Below are positions 1-8,236 of a DNA stretch of 64,000 nucleotides, piece after piece (within the stretch, counting starts at the first letter, position 1; every line of letters begins with the position of its first letter). Source of the stretch: Pseudomonas sputi (GTDB lineage Bacteria; Pseudomonadota; Gammaproteobacteria; Pseudomonadales; Pseudomonadaceae); contig NZ_BQHI01000004.1 of NCBI RefSeq assembly GCF_021603585.1, positions 62,001 through 126,000 on the forward strand, written 5' to 3'. Both the position numbers and the translations under genes were made by a program. A model generated the notes under the pieces. It saw nothing but the letters and a program-made list of their open reading frames with translations. It was not told the origin of the DNA and made no database searches.

Positions 1-427
1 AAGGGGCATGATCGGGTAGCAGCCCGGTGTTGTGAAACCCCAGACGGGCGGCCATCCGTTGCGTGTAGCGATGATGGGTCATCTGCTTGATTGTCACGCC
101 GTGGCATCCGAGCGCCTGGGCATGAGTCAGCAATTGCCGGCTCAGTCGGGTGGCCACGTTCTGGCCACGGCTCTGCGGATCCACCACGCTCAATGCGAGT
201 TCGGCAATGCGTGATTCCTTGTCGCGAATCAACGCCGCGTGCCCCAGAATCTTCCCCTCCGACACCGCCACCAATGAATGCCAGCGACCGCCGACATGGT
301 TCTGCGTGATCATGCGCGGCAGGTAAACATGGGGCTGAGCGTATTGGTTGCCGTAGACCTTTCTGAACAGTTGGCTGACGGCACGGGCGTCGCTGTTACG
401 GTAACTGCGCAGGATCAGCGTTTCCAT
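1..427 (-). CDS. GNAT-family N-acetyltransferase, 3' end cut by window edge
   Basis: The reverse strand is open from an ATG at 427 to the left edge, giving the first 142 codons. The product starts METLILRSYRN and carries a GNAT-like core: a strand pair ending in KILGHAALI, then LALSVVDPQSRGQNVATRL, which fits acetyl-CoA-binding motif A (R/Q-x-x-G-x-A/G, here RGQNVA). Such enzymes move an acetyl group from acetyl-CoA to an amine. The start codon overlaps the stop of the upstream ligase gene by one base (TGATG), so it is probably the next gene of the LuxC/LuxE-like operon. The substrate is unknown and the C terminus is not visible. Confidence 0.75.
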   Translation of the reverse strand, partial: METLILRSYRNSDARAVSQLFRKVYGNQYAQPHVYLPRMITQNHVGGRWHSLVAVSEGKILGHAALIRDKESRIAELALSVVDPQSRGQNVATRLSRQLLTHAQALGCHGVTIKQMTHHRYTQRMAARLGFHNTGLLPDHAP

Positions 428-1716
428 CAACGGTCCTCCCGGTGCAGGTTGTCGTATACACGCAGATCGACTACACGCTGCTGTTTACCAGACCGAGGAT
501 GGCGTGACAGTGACTCAATCGTGCAGCGCCGGATCTGCAACTCGAGCAAATGCCCGGTGCTCAACTCTTCGATCAATGGATAGGCTTCGATCAACGCTCG
601 GTGCAGTAACCGGTCTGCCTGTTCGCCCATCGACGACAGGGTATCGGGTACCCAGAGCAGGCGAAGGATATCCTTCGTGCCGTTCTGTTCGATCACCAGT
701 TGCCAGTCTTCACTGCCGGTAATCCGCTGTACGGTCTGGCCGATGGCCTGGGGCAGCAGGGTCAGTATCCCGACGCGAACCCGCTGACTGTCGGCACAGC
801 GTCCCATCAACGCGAATTTGCGCCGGGGAACGTTACCGGGCTCTCGCCAACAGGCGCGATCGCCGACCGGATAGCGAATCAACGGCATCAACCGACGGTT
901 CATGTTGGTCACCACCAGCCGGCCCACCTGGTTGCACCCGTCAATCACCGCTCCGGTTTCCTCGTCGAGAATCTCCAGCACGCTATGGTTGTCAGCCGCA
1001 CGATGTTCACCCAGGTCGCAGTCACGTTGACTGGCGCCGATGAAACCGGCGTCGACGCTGGCATAACCCAGAGAAGCAATGCGTGCTCCGGGAAAGACCT
1101 GGCTCAGTCGTCGCAGTTGTGCCGGGAACAGACTTTCTCCGGCGTAGAGCAGGGTGGTCACGCCCTCGAGTACCCGTCCGTGCTGCTCAAGCCAGGCAGC
1201 TAAGGACAGCAAATGGGCGGGCAGACCGGCCAGCACATTGATCCGGTGCCGGGCGATGGCATCGGCGAGGATGCGCGAGTCGACATGCCCGGTGAACGGA
1301 AATTCGACGATATCCATTTCCACATGTGCCAGGGCATCGTGGGTGAAGATGAAACTGGCGTAGAGGTCGCCAGCAAAAAACAGATTGGCGATACGATCGC
1401 CTGCGCTCAACTGGCTGCTTGAACTGCGGCCGAAATCCTCCACCAGCGCTTGCCATTCCTCGCGTTGAAAAACCGAAAATTTGCCGGCGCTGGTGGTGCC
1501 TCCCGTCTTGAATACCAGTGCGTTTTCCAGAGAGCCGGTCAGTGCAGGCCAGTGGTCCAGATCCTGGCTGCCTTCCCAGTAGGCAGCGGGATCGATCACC
1601 GGCAATTGAGCCAGCGAAGTGACGTGTTCGGGCACATCGGCGAAGTGGCCTGCATAAAAGCTTGAATGGCGACGTGCAAACGCCACGAGCTCGTTCAACT
1701 CAATCCTTGTGTTCAT
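427..1716 (-). CDS. PaaK-like (phenylacetate-CoA ligase type) adenylate-forming enzyme
   Basis: A 429-residue protein related to phenylacetate-CoA ligases and other ANL enzymes that activate a carboxylic acid as an acyl-adenylate. The phosphate-binding loop is TGGTTSAGK at about residues 71-79. A later segment, YASVDAGFIG, occupies the place of the substrate and adenine motif. The length is near that of PaaK (about 430-440), so it looks complete. AAGGA lies 7 bases before the ATG. It follows the LuxC-PaaK fusion gene by 17 bases and overlaps the next gene by one base. The ligase half of the fusion has a similar layout (YGSVDAGPLG), so the two may be paralogues. The acid substrate is not predictable from sequence. 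Confidence 0.8.
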   Translation of the reverse strand: MNTRIELNELVAFARRHSSFYAGHFADVPEHVTSLAQLPVIDPAAYWEGSQDLDHWPALTGSLENALVFKTGGTTSAGKFSVFQREEWQALVEDFGRSSSSQLSAGDRIANLFFAGDLYASFIFTHDALAHVEMDIVEFPFTGHVDSRILADAIARHRINVLAGLPAHLLSLAAWLEQHGRVLEGVTTLLYAGESLFPAQLRRLSQVFPGARIASLGYASVDAGFIGASQRDCDLGEHRAADNHSVLEILDEETGAVIDGCNQVGRLVVTNMNRRLMPLIRYPVGDRACWREPGNVPRRKFALMGRCADSQRVRVGILTLLPQAIGQTVQRITGSEDWQLVIEQNGTKDILRLLWVPDTLSSMGEQADRLLHRALIEAYPLIEELSTGHLLELQIRRCTIESLSRHPRSGKQQRVVDLRVYDNLHREDR

Positions 1717-1733
1717 GGTGCATTCCTTGCAAA

Positions 1734-4151
1734 TCAGAGAGCGTGACTCACGCTACGGTTGTCGATGACCTGCGGCGTCTTCCCGCTGTGTTTGTTTCGG
1801 GCGAACTGATCGATCGCACAGCGTTCGGCGTCCACCGTCAGCAGTCCCGTGCGGATGAGGGTCGCCAGTGTCGGGTAGTCCTGCAGGCGGTCATGTACGT
1901 CGCGGGCAGGCAGGGAACTGCGAAACCGCATCCGCTCCAGCCCGTCGGGTGCATGCTCCAGGACCAGCTGGAATTCGACTTGCAGATGCCGAGCCAGTGT
2001 TTCCAGACAAATGAAGTCCGTGCCGATGCGCAGCAGCCGGCCGTGACGCTGCAGCAACTCGAAGCGTGGAGCAGGCAGCCCGCATGCACAGCGGCCGGGT
2101 ATCCAGCGGCCGCTGTCGCCAAGGTCATATCGCTGAACGTCCTGACCTTGCCGTTCTATCGAGGTGAAAACCAGACGCCCGATTTCATCGCCGGTCACCG
2201 GCCGGTCGGCTTCGAACCCGACGATTTCCAGGTGTTGGATATCGCTCATCAAGTGGAATACGCCGTCAGATGTTGCCGGGCAGGCATGGCCGAGCGGGCC
2301 GGCATCGACGCTGCCGTAAATGGCCGAACGGATCAGCCTGACGCCGCAGCGGTGCATCAAAGCACGGCTCTGTTCGCCGGGATGCTCACCGCCGAGAAAG
2401 ACCTTTTCGATGCCGCCATAGGCACGCAATCGGGCTTGTTCGTTGATAAACAGTCGGTGCAGGGTGCTCGGCATGCCGACCAGCGTGGTGACACGTTGAT
2501 CGATGATCAAACGGGCGATTTCGCGGTAATCGTCATCGGCGGGTGCGCCCATCGGTAGATGAGTGACACCCAGCAGCTCCAGCACTTTGGAAAAACTGAA
2601 GAAACCGCCATACAGGCCGCCACTGAAGAACAGGTTCATCACCCGGTCCCGGGCCGGGTCGAGGCCTGCCGCAAACAGCCCATCGGCGGCGGCACGCATT
2701 TGCCGATCAAAATCGCGGTAACTGAAACCCGACAACGCCGGAACGCCGCTGCTGCCCCCGGAGCGGAAGTACAGGCGGGCCGCCGGATTGATCGGGCGGG
2801 TGACAAACGTTTCCTTGTTCATGATCGGACGACCTGCGATGCAGGGCGGGGCCGGTAGTGGATCAAGCGTGGCACAGATGGACAGCGTCGCAACCGGCAG
2901 GCTGACCGACACTCGCCGACTCAGGCGCTGCAAGGCATAGACACCGTCGTGGGGTTCGCCTTCGTAACCTTCGTGAATCGATACTGCGGGGGCGATGCGC
3001 GTGACGCCCGCCGAGATCAACGTTTGTGACAGTTCGGCCGTCTCGTGTTCGGTGCAGAGCAGGGCGCAGCTTTGCAGCACATTCCGCCAGGGCAACAGCG
3101 TACGGATGATTTGTGCGCGGGGCAGCGGTTTGAGCAGCACCGTGCGAAACAGCGGCGAGGGGCCGAGTTGTCGGTCGTGCGCCCAGATCACCCGCCAGCC
3201 CGGTGCCTCCCAGATCTGGCCGGTGGTACCGACAAAGCTGTGAGCCAGCTGTGCCATCGCCTTCACGGTGGTGATTTGCGAAGCCTCCTGAATGGAAGGT
3301 GTCAGGGGCGGCCAGTGGTGGGCCCGACGGTCGAACGCCTCTGCCAGGGCCTTGCCGATACTGCGCAGAACATCCTCGTCATCGCTGTCCACCAGCAGCC
3401 ATTGCGGGCTTGAGCAGGCCTGTTGGTCGAGACGACAGACTTCGTCGACCACCGCGTCCAGCGCCTCTGGCGAGCGAGCGTCGGGCGTCAGGTAAGCGAA
3501 GCTGATCCGATGACCCCAGTCGATCCAGCGGCATCCGGCCGGCAGTTGTTGGCGGATGGCTTGCAGGGCCGCTTCACCGCCCCAGGCCGAGACACCGTTG
3601 GCCGATTGGCACAGTTGGCCGATCTGCGCAGTCGTTGCCGGGATGACCGCGACGTGGCCGGCGATTTGACCGGTGCTGTCGCACTGCGCCAGTGCATGCA
3701 GCAATCGGGCTGTCAGCCCATCGTCACTGCTGCTGGGACGCAGCCAGTTGACGTTGCCGGCCAGCAGGCTTTCGATGATCGCGCAGAATGCCAACAGGGG
3801 CGCATTGCCTGGCGTGATGTGCACCACCAGGCCCAGCGGGCTCCAGCGTTCGAAGCGTGATTGGCGGTAGTCGATGCGGCGCAAGGTATCCGGTTGTTCA
3901 CCCAGCTCACGTGCCAGCTTGCGTTTCAGCGCCTCAGGCTGGCAAAACTGGATCAGGGACTGCCGGTGATCGGGATCCAGGGGCAGATCGAGAGCCGGAT
4001 CGTGCAGTCGTGTGGCGAAAGCGGCCACCGCATCGATGACTGTCGTGTGCCTGAGTGCCTTACCCAGGCGTTGTGGCAGGTCCAGGTTCAATTGATCCAG
4101 TGCGTCGGCGAGCCGGCAGTCGGCATGCAGCTGTCCGTTGATCAGGTACAT
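1734..4151 (-). CDS. LuxC-like acyl-CoA reductase fused to a PaaK-like ligase
   Basis: An 805-residue bifunctional protein. Residues 1 to about 430 match the LuxC acyl-CoA reductase family, including the catalytic-cysteine block DQQACSSPQ (Cys246). LuxC enzymes reduce an activated fatty acyl group to an aldehyde with NADPH through an acyl-cysteine. From about residue 444 a PaaK/LuxE-type adenylating domain begins, with the ATP loop SGGSSG and the block YGSVDAGPLG. No stop codon separates the halves. The frame stays open upstream, but the ATG at 4151 lies one base after the preceding gene's stop (TGA-C-ATG), as expected for translational coupling. Activation and reduction in one chain suggest direct conversion of a carboxylic acid to an aldehyde. 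No luciferase genes are visible. Confidence 0.8.
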   Translation of the reverse strand: MYLINGQLHADCRLADALDQLNLDLPQRLGKALRHTTVIDAVAAFATRLHDPALDLPLDPDHRQSLIQFCQPEALKRKLARELGEQPDTLRRIDYRQSRFERWSPLGLVVHITPGNAPLLAFCAIIESLLAGNVNWLRPSSSDDGLTARLLHALAQCDSTGQIAGHVAVIPATTAQIGQLCQSANGVSAWGGEAALQAIRQQLPAGCRWIDWGHRISFAYLTPDARSPEALDAVVDEVCRLDQQACSSPQWLLVDSDDEDVLRSIGKALAEAFDRRAHHWPPLTPSIQEASQITTVKAMAQLAHSFVGTTGQIWEAPGWRVIWAHDRQLGPSPLFRTVLLKPLPRAQIIRTLLPWRNVLQSCALLCTEHETAELSQTLISAGVTRIAPAVSIHEGYEGEPHDGVYALQRLSRRVSVSLPVATLSICATLDPLPAPPCIAGRPIMNKETFVTRPINPAARLYFRSGGSSGVPALSGFSYRDFDRQMRAAADGLFAAGLDPARDRVMNLFFSGGLYGGFFSFSKVLELLGVTHLPMGAPADDDYREIARLIIDQRVTTLVGMPSTLHRLFINEQARLRAYGGIEKVFLGGEHPGEQSRALMHRCGVRLIRSAIYGSVDAGPLGHACPATSDGVFHLMSDIQHLEIVGFEADRPVTGDEIGRLVFTSIERQGQDVQRYDLGDSGRWIPGRCACGLPAPRFELLQRHGRLLRIGTDFICLETLARHLQVEFQLVLEHAPDGLERMRFRSSLPARDVHDRLQDYPTLATLIRTGLLTVDAERCAIDQFARNKHSGKTPQVIDNRSVSHAL

Positions 4152-4152
4152 G

Positions 4153-5283
4153 TCAGTGCCTCCCCAGCAATTCGGCGGCGGCCATGGCGCAGCTTCTGCC
4201 GGCCGTGGTCGCGGCGCGGCCGTGCAGTTCGAACCAGTCCGCGGACAGACCGCAGCCACAGGTGGTGCCCGGATGCAGGGTGGCCAGATCGCTCATGACG
4301 ACCGCATGGGCCGGACTCGATGAAATGTAGGGCGAGACGAAACTCAGCAAGCCCTGACGGCCATACGGCAGAACCGTGAAGTCGGATGGATTGCGCACGA
4401 ACACCTTCGAATAGACGGGAACATGGAAATGATGATGAGCACATTCAAGGTAAGGCACCGGATGCTCGACCGCGCCGTAACCGTCACGGCAGCGGGTGAC
4501 CTGAAGGCCCAGTTGTTGGTGCATGCGCTCGTACAGTCGCTGACGGGGAATCTCCTGCGCGGCATGGGTTTTCCAGCCACCCCCGAAGAGTGCCAGCGAA
4601 TCCGTGGCCAGTTGCAGATCAGCGACCCGGGTGGCTCGCATGCGCTCCAGGGCCTGCCAGAGAAAGGCAGGAAAGCCGAGAATCCGTACGGGCAAGCCTT
4701 CTTCGGCGAAGGATTGCAGCGCTGCAATGACGCCGAAACTGTCGAACTCATGGCCGCGTCCTGTATGGCGCAGCGCGTAGGCGACTCGGTTGACGGGGGC
4801 GAACCGGCACAGGAACTGGTCGGTGAAGGAGGTTCCCAGGCTGATCGCGCCCTCGGGCTCATAGCTCAAAAGCAAGTAGTTGCAGGGCGTGTGTGGAGTG
4901 CTCCAGCCATAATGGTGAAAGATGCGTTCGACCATGTACTGGGCCGCCCCCAGGCTGCGCTGGTCGTAACGCATGCGGCTTTTCTGACCGCTGGTGCCTG
5001 AGGATGTCAGTTCCAGCGCGTGGGTGCCGGTGGGGCTGAGCAATGGTTGCTGCTTGAAAAAACTGGCGAATATGGGCGGCAGACGCGACCAGTCGTCGAG
5101 GTTGGCCAGGTCGTCCAAGGTCAGCCCGTTGGCGTTCAGCCAGTGCTCGTAGCCCGGGGTGTGCAGGCTGTGGAAACGGCTGATCTCGGCCATGGCCTGG
5201 TCGAACAGCCCGCCCGGCACGGAATCCGGGCAATAGGGTTGCGTCAACGCGCAGAGCGTATCGCTGTGGGGGAATTGGAACAT
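4153..5283 (-). CDS. LuxE-like acyl-protein synthetase
   Basis: A 376-residue member of the LuxE acyl-protein synthetase family, close to the length of Vibrio LuxE (about 370-378). The ATP-binding loop SSGTSGQKS is at residues 94-102. In Vibrio the acyl group passes from the adenylate to a cysteine near the LuxE C terminus and then to LuxC. Cys365, 11 residues from the end here, could play that part (inference). The start overlaps the MFS stop by one base (TGATG), with AAGGACG upstream. Its place directly before a LuxC-like reductase strongly supports a joint acid-to-aldehyde activity. Confidence 0.82.
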   Translation of the reverse strand: MFQFPHSDTLCALTQPYCPDSVPGGLFDQAMAEISRFHSLHTPGYEHWLNANGLTLDDLANLDDWSRLPPIFASFFKQQPLLSPTGTHALELTSSGTSGQKSRMRYDQRSLGAAQYMVERIFHHYGWSTPHTPCNYLLLSYEPEGAISLGTSFTDQFLCRFAPVNRVAYALRHTGRGHEFDSFGVIAALQSFAEEGLPVRILGFPAFLWQALERMRATRVADLQLATDSLALFGGGWKTHAAQEIPRQRLYERMHQQLGLQVTRCRDGYGAVEHPVPYLECAHHHFHVPVYSKVFVRNPSDFTVLPYGRQGLLSFVSPYISSSPAHAVVMSDLATLHPGTTCGCGLSADWFELHGRAATTAGRSCAMAAAELLGRH

Positions 5284-6542
5284 CAGACGTCCTTTTCGTT
5301 ATGTTGAGCGGTCGGCCTTGCCGCAGCAGGCAGAAACCGGTTGAGCAGAGGCAGGCACAGCAGACCGCCGAGTGCGGCCAGCAGCGCAAAGAAGTCGAGG
5401 CGAAGACCGCCGCCGAAAGCGGCAATCAGCGATCCACCGGCCCCCATCACGGCGATCGAAATCATGCCGATCGCGGCCGAAACCAGCCCTTTGCTGTCAT
5501 CGCTGCAAAACAGCGCCAGCCGATACAGGGCCGCGTTGCTCATGCCCAGGCCCACGGCGTACAGCGCGAGGCCGGCAACCAGCGCGATGAGCGGCAGGCT
5601 GGTCATGGCGACTGCCACCAGGGTCAGCAGCCCCAGGCAATACGGCCACAGTGCCAGGCGAATCAATTGCGGCAATTCACGGGTGGGCAGCAATCGGTCG
5701 AGTATCAGATTGCCGAGAATGACCGCCGAGAACACCGGAATCTGCCACAGGGCATATTCTCGCGTTGTCAGCCCCAGTGACTGGACCAGCAACAGCGGTG
5801 CAAGACCGATCCAGGCGATCAGCGGCAGGCTCATCAGGCCAAGTGCAACGCAGGTCCCGAGAAAGTTTCTGTTGCGCGACAACGCAAGGTATCGAGCACC
5901 GATCTGGCGAAGGGAAAAGGTTACAGGCGCTTGTTGCGTGCCATCACGACGGATCACGCCGATGGTTTCGGGCATGCAGGCGTACAGTCCGGTCCATGCA
6001 AGCAGCGCAACCATGGCCAGGCCGAGAAACAGTTCGCGCCAGCTGAGCCATTCCAGCAACAGGCTGCCCAGCAGGGGGCCGATCAGCGGCGAAAGCAGTG
6101 CAACATTGCCGAGCAGTGCCATCAGGCGCACTGCATCGGCTTCGCAGAACACTTCCGAAAGCGCGGGATAGCTGACAGCCACCACAAAGCCAAGTCCCAT
6201 GCCTTGCAGCAGCCGTAATGCGTTGAAAGTTTCAATGCCGGGTGCGAGCACTGTCGCTGCGCACGTTGCACTGAACAATGCGCAACCTGCCAGCAACAAT
6301 CGGCGTCTGCCGAACCGGTCGGACAGAGGCCCGATCAACCATTGCAGGCACGCGCCGCCGATCAGGTAAAGATTGAACGCGTTGGGGATATGACGGGCAT
6401 CGGCTTCAAGATCCCGAGTGACGGTCAGCATCGCTGGCATGACCATGTCGCTGGCCATGTAGGTCAGCCATTCGAACAGCATGATGGCGAGGCAGAAACC
6501 GAGCGCCTGCCGGGGCGAGAGATTGATGAGAGTTCTTTGCAT
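5283..6542 (-). CDS. MdfA-like major facilitator exporter
   Basis: A 419-residue 12-helix MFS protein. The first helix reads LFEWLTYMASDMVMPAML, which aligns with E. coli MdfA and keeps its two membrane acidic residues (Glu24 and Asp32 here). MFS motif A is present as GPLSDRFGRR. MdfA-type proteins are proton-driven exporters of lipophilic cationic and neutral compounds. The stop overlaps the start of the LuxE-like gene by one base, and this is the first gene of the visible operon, so it probably exports or gives resistance to the product of the LuxC/LuxE-like pathway (inference). A GGAAG lies just before the ATG. Confidence 0.82.
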   Translation of the reverse strand: MQRTLINLSPRQALGFCLAIMLFEWLTYMASDMVMPAMLTVTRDLEADARHIPNAFNLYLIGGACLQWLIGPLSDRFGRRRLLLAGCALFSATCAATVLAPGIETFNALRLLQGMGLGFVVAVSYPALSEVFCEADAVRLMALLGNVALLSPLIGPLLGSLLLEWLSWRELFLGLAMVALLAWTGLYACMPETIGVIRRDGTQQAPVTFSLRQIGARYLALSRNRNFLGTCVALGLMSLPLIAWIGLAPLLLVQSLGLTTREYALWQIPVFSAVILGNLILDRLLPTRELPQLIRLALWPYCLGLLTLVAVAMTSLPLIALVAGLALYAVGLGMSNAALYRLALFCSDDSKGLVSAAIGMISIAVMGAGGSLIAAFGGGLRLDFFALLAALGGLLCLPLLNRFLPAAARPTAQHNEKDV

Positions 6543-6712
6543 ACGCTTCCACGAGATTCGAGAGAGAGTGCAAAGGGTAGGGGCGGGGTCAGACTGTTCC
6601 TACGTCATTGCTGTGACGCTCTATGACGGGGGGTTGCGTGATGTTGCACAAGTCGGGATGCCTACTCGCCAGGGCGAATTGCCTGACAAAATAATGAATG
6701 GAGTCTTAAGAA

Positions 6713-6738
6713 AAATGCCCACATTCCTGTGGGCATTT
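6713..6738 (-). terminator. rho-independent terminator of the small lipoprotein gene
   Basis: An 11-bp perfect stem (AAATGCCCACA / TGTGGGCATTT) with loop TTCC, followed on the minus strand by a T-rich run. It lies about 66 bases past the stop of the minus-strand lipoprotein gene. Confidence 0.8.
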
Positions 6739-6804
6739 CGGCTGTCACTAAATCAGTTGTTGCATTTGAATGAAGGGACGCTGGCATCCTTGCCGTGGCA
6801 TGAC

Positions 6805-6942
6805 TTAACGATGGTAGTCGCCCGGACCTTGCGGCGCGTAGTGGCGATGATCGCCGTGCCAGCCGCCGTGGGGAAAAATGATGCAACCGCTCAGGGTGAG
6901 CAGTGCAAGGACAGGAATCAGCCAGGTGATTCGACGCAGCAT
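6805..6942 (-). CDS. small predicted lipoprotein
   Basis: A 45-residue product beginning MLRRITWLIPVLALL, with the lipobox LSGC at about residues 15-18, so signal peptidase II processing is expected. The mature part is about 27 residues rich in His, Gly and Pro (PHGGWHGDHRHY), which might bind metal. The ATG at 6942 is preferred over an in-frame ATG at 6957 because TGAGGA sits 8 bases before it. It is a single gene between two terminators. The function is not known. Confidence 0.6.
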   Translation of the reverse strand: MLRRITWLIPVLALLTLSGCIIFPHGGWHGDHRHYAPQGPGDYHR

Positions 6943-7099
6943 TTCGAAAATCCTCATGGTTAAAGCCGCCTGAAGCCAAAGCTCTTGATCGGCTGTAACA
7001 TGAGACCCCGTTTGCGGCGAAGCATCCCCGTGAAAGGGTATGCGCATGGCATCAACGCCGATACAAACCCGATACATTCCAACGGTTCAGGAACCTGTA

Positions 7100-7288
7100 A
7101 TGACCCAGAAGCAACGCTTGAAATATTCGATTCTGATCGCCGTCGCCGTACTGCTGATCATGCTCGGCCTGTCCTGGCTGCAAAACGCCGGCAAGCTCAG
7201 CGAGCAAACGTTCCAGTACATCGCCATCGGTGTGGCAGTGGTGGTCGTGGTGATCAACGGCGTGATGCGCCGCAAGGTCAAGCCCTGA
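7100..7288 (+). CDS. small two-helix membrane protein
   Basis: A 62-residue protein with two hydrophobic segments: residues about 9-27 (SILIAVAVLLIMLGLSWL) and about 40-55 (IAIGVAVVVVVING). A short polar loop joins them and the C terminus is basic. The ATG at 7100 has AGGA 7 bases upstream. An in-frame ATG at 7040 lacks a ribosome binding site and was not used. No family was recognised. Confidence 0.6.
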   Translation: MTQKQRLKYSILIAVAVLLIMLGLSWLQNAGKLSEQTFQYIAIGVAVVVVVINGVMRRKVKP

Positions 7289-7306
7289 CGGCGTCTGCCG
7301 CGCGCC

Positions 7307-7684
7307 TCAATCGTGGTTGAGCACGGCGGCGGCCTGGGGATGGAGGCTGTAGCTCTTGTCGTCGTTGTACGTGATCACGCCTTCGGCGCACAGGCGCTTG
7401 AGTACTTCGCGCACGCTGAGGAAGGACAAGGGAATGTCCAGATCCAGCAGTTGGCTATGCACGCCACGCACCCCCAGACGACGGTCGTCCTCGGCGGCAA
7501 CCAGCAGGGTATCGATGACTTTGAGGCGAATCAGGCTGGTGCGCAGCCCGAAGCTCTTGAGCAGCAAACGGATGCGTTCATTGCCGTGACGCTCGACCCG
7601 CTGCCCGAATACGTCGGCGTGTGAACCCATGGGCGCTCCTTTGGGGGTCTGGCTACCGTCCGATGGTAGTAGTGGGTTGTACAT
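7307..7684 (-). CDS. Fur-like winged-helix regulator lacking the metal-binding part
   Basis: A 125-residue protein. Its core (LLKSFGLRTSLIRLKVIDTLL, then SFLSVREVLKRLCAEGVI) resembles the winged helix-turn-helix of the Fur/Zur family, in which the ferric-uptake fold begins with RxxVLxxL. It ends right after the wing (YSLHPQ) and has no His/Cys-rich dimerisation domain, so direct metal sensing looks unlikely. AAAGGAG lies 7 bases before the ATG. The promoter region holds three TTTGTCG half-sites, a candidate operator. The family call comes from pattern only. Confidence 0.6.
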   Translation of the reverse strand: MYNPLLPSDGSQTPKGAPMGSHADVFGQRVERHGNERIRLLLKSFGLRTSLIRLKVIDTLLVAAEDDRRLGVRGVHSQLLDLDIPLSFLSVREVLKRLCAEGVITYNDDKSYSLHPQAAAVLNHD

Positions 7685-7753
7685 GCGATTTCTCCTTTCA
7701 GAGCCTGATCAGGAAAGGTTTTTCGTGCTCTCTCTAAACAAGACGTTTCAGCC

Positions 7754-7802
7754 CGACAAATCATGAAGCGAAAAATGTAGAAAATTTGTCGTGGTTTTGT
7801 CG
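7754..7802. promoter_or_regulatory. TTTGTCG half-site cluster upstream of the Fur-like regulator
   Basis: CGACAAAT at 7754-7761 is inverted against ATTTGTCG at 7784-7791, and a further TTTTGTCG follows at 7795-7802, 11 bp from the second. It lies 70-120 bp upstream of the start at 7684, between that gene and the bacteriocin terminator. A regulator binding site is the simplest reading. The regulator is not identified. Confidence 0.35.
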
Positions 7803-7904
7803 TTTGCCTGTGATTACTGGGCGAAACCGCCAACCAACGGGTTTATTTTTTTCGCGCATGATCAGTCAAGGGGCGTCTGAGTGTCTGGCTCGCGGAGCGA
7901 GCAT

Positions 7905-7930
7905 AAAAAAGCCGCTGCCAGTGCAGCGGC
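7905..7930 (-). terminator. terminator of the bacteriocin-immunity operon
   Basis: Perfect 8-bp stem GCCGCTGC / GCAGCGGC with loop CAGT, followed on the minus strand by six T residues (7905-7910). It is about 44 bases downstream of the immunity gene stop. Confidence 0.85.
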
Positions 7931-7973
7931 CTCAAAAACGGGTCCTCAACGTTCCAGGCGGTCGCCCCTTCGG

Positions 7974-8234
7974 TTATTCAGGTTTGAACCCCGGCTTCCC
8001 GTTGGCTACCCGCCATTCTTTAATGGCTTTGAGCACTCCGGCGGGGCTGTCTTCGACACCTTCTTCCGGGTAGTACAAAACGCCAGTGCCGTTTGGGTGT
8101 TCTGACGTGCTGACGATGTTGTCGACGAAAGCATCATGCTCTCTTTCAGATCGAAATTTACCTTGGAACAAGCGTTCAATTACCGCCAGATATTCAGTTT
8201 CCGTGTACTTTTCGAGCTTGTCCTTCAGGGTCAT
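7974..8234 (-). CDS. colicin E/pyocin-type DNase immunity protein (Im2/Im9 family)
   Basis: An 86-residue acidic protein, the usual size for Im2, Im7 and Im9. The family signatures are clear: YTETEYL in helix 1, SEHPNGTGVLYYP (Im9 has TEHPSGSDLIYYP) with the exosite tyrosine pair, and the C-terminal WRVANGKPGF. It protects the producer by binding the nuclease domain beside the active site. A GTG at 8240 overlaps the bacteriocin stop, but GGAGA sits 9 bases before the ATG at 8234, so the ATG is preferred. Helix 2 (FRSEREHDAFVDNI), which sets specificity in this family, differs from Im9. Confidence 0.93.
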   Translation of the reverse strand: MTLKDKLEKYTETEYLAVIERLFQGKFRSEREHDAFVDNIVSTSEHPNGTGVLYYPEEGVEDSPAGVLKAIKEWRVANGKPGFKPE

Positions 8235-8236
8235 TT

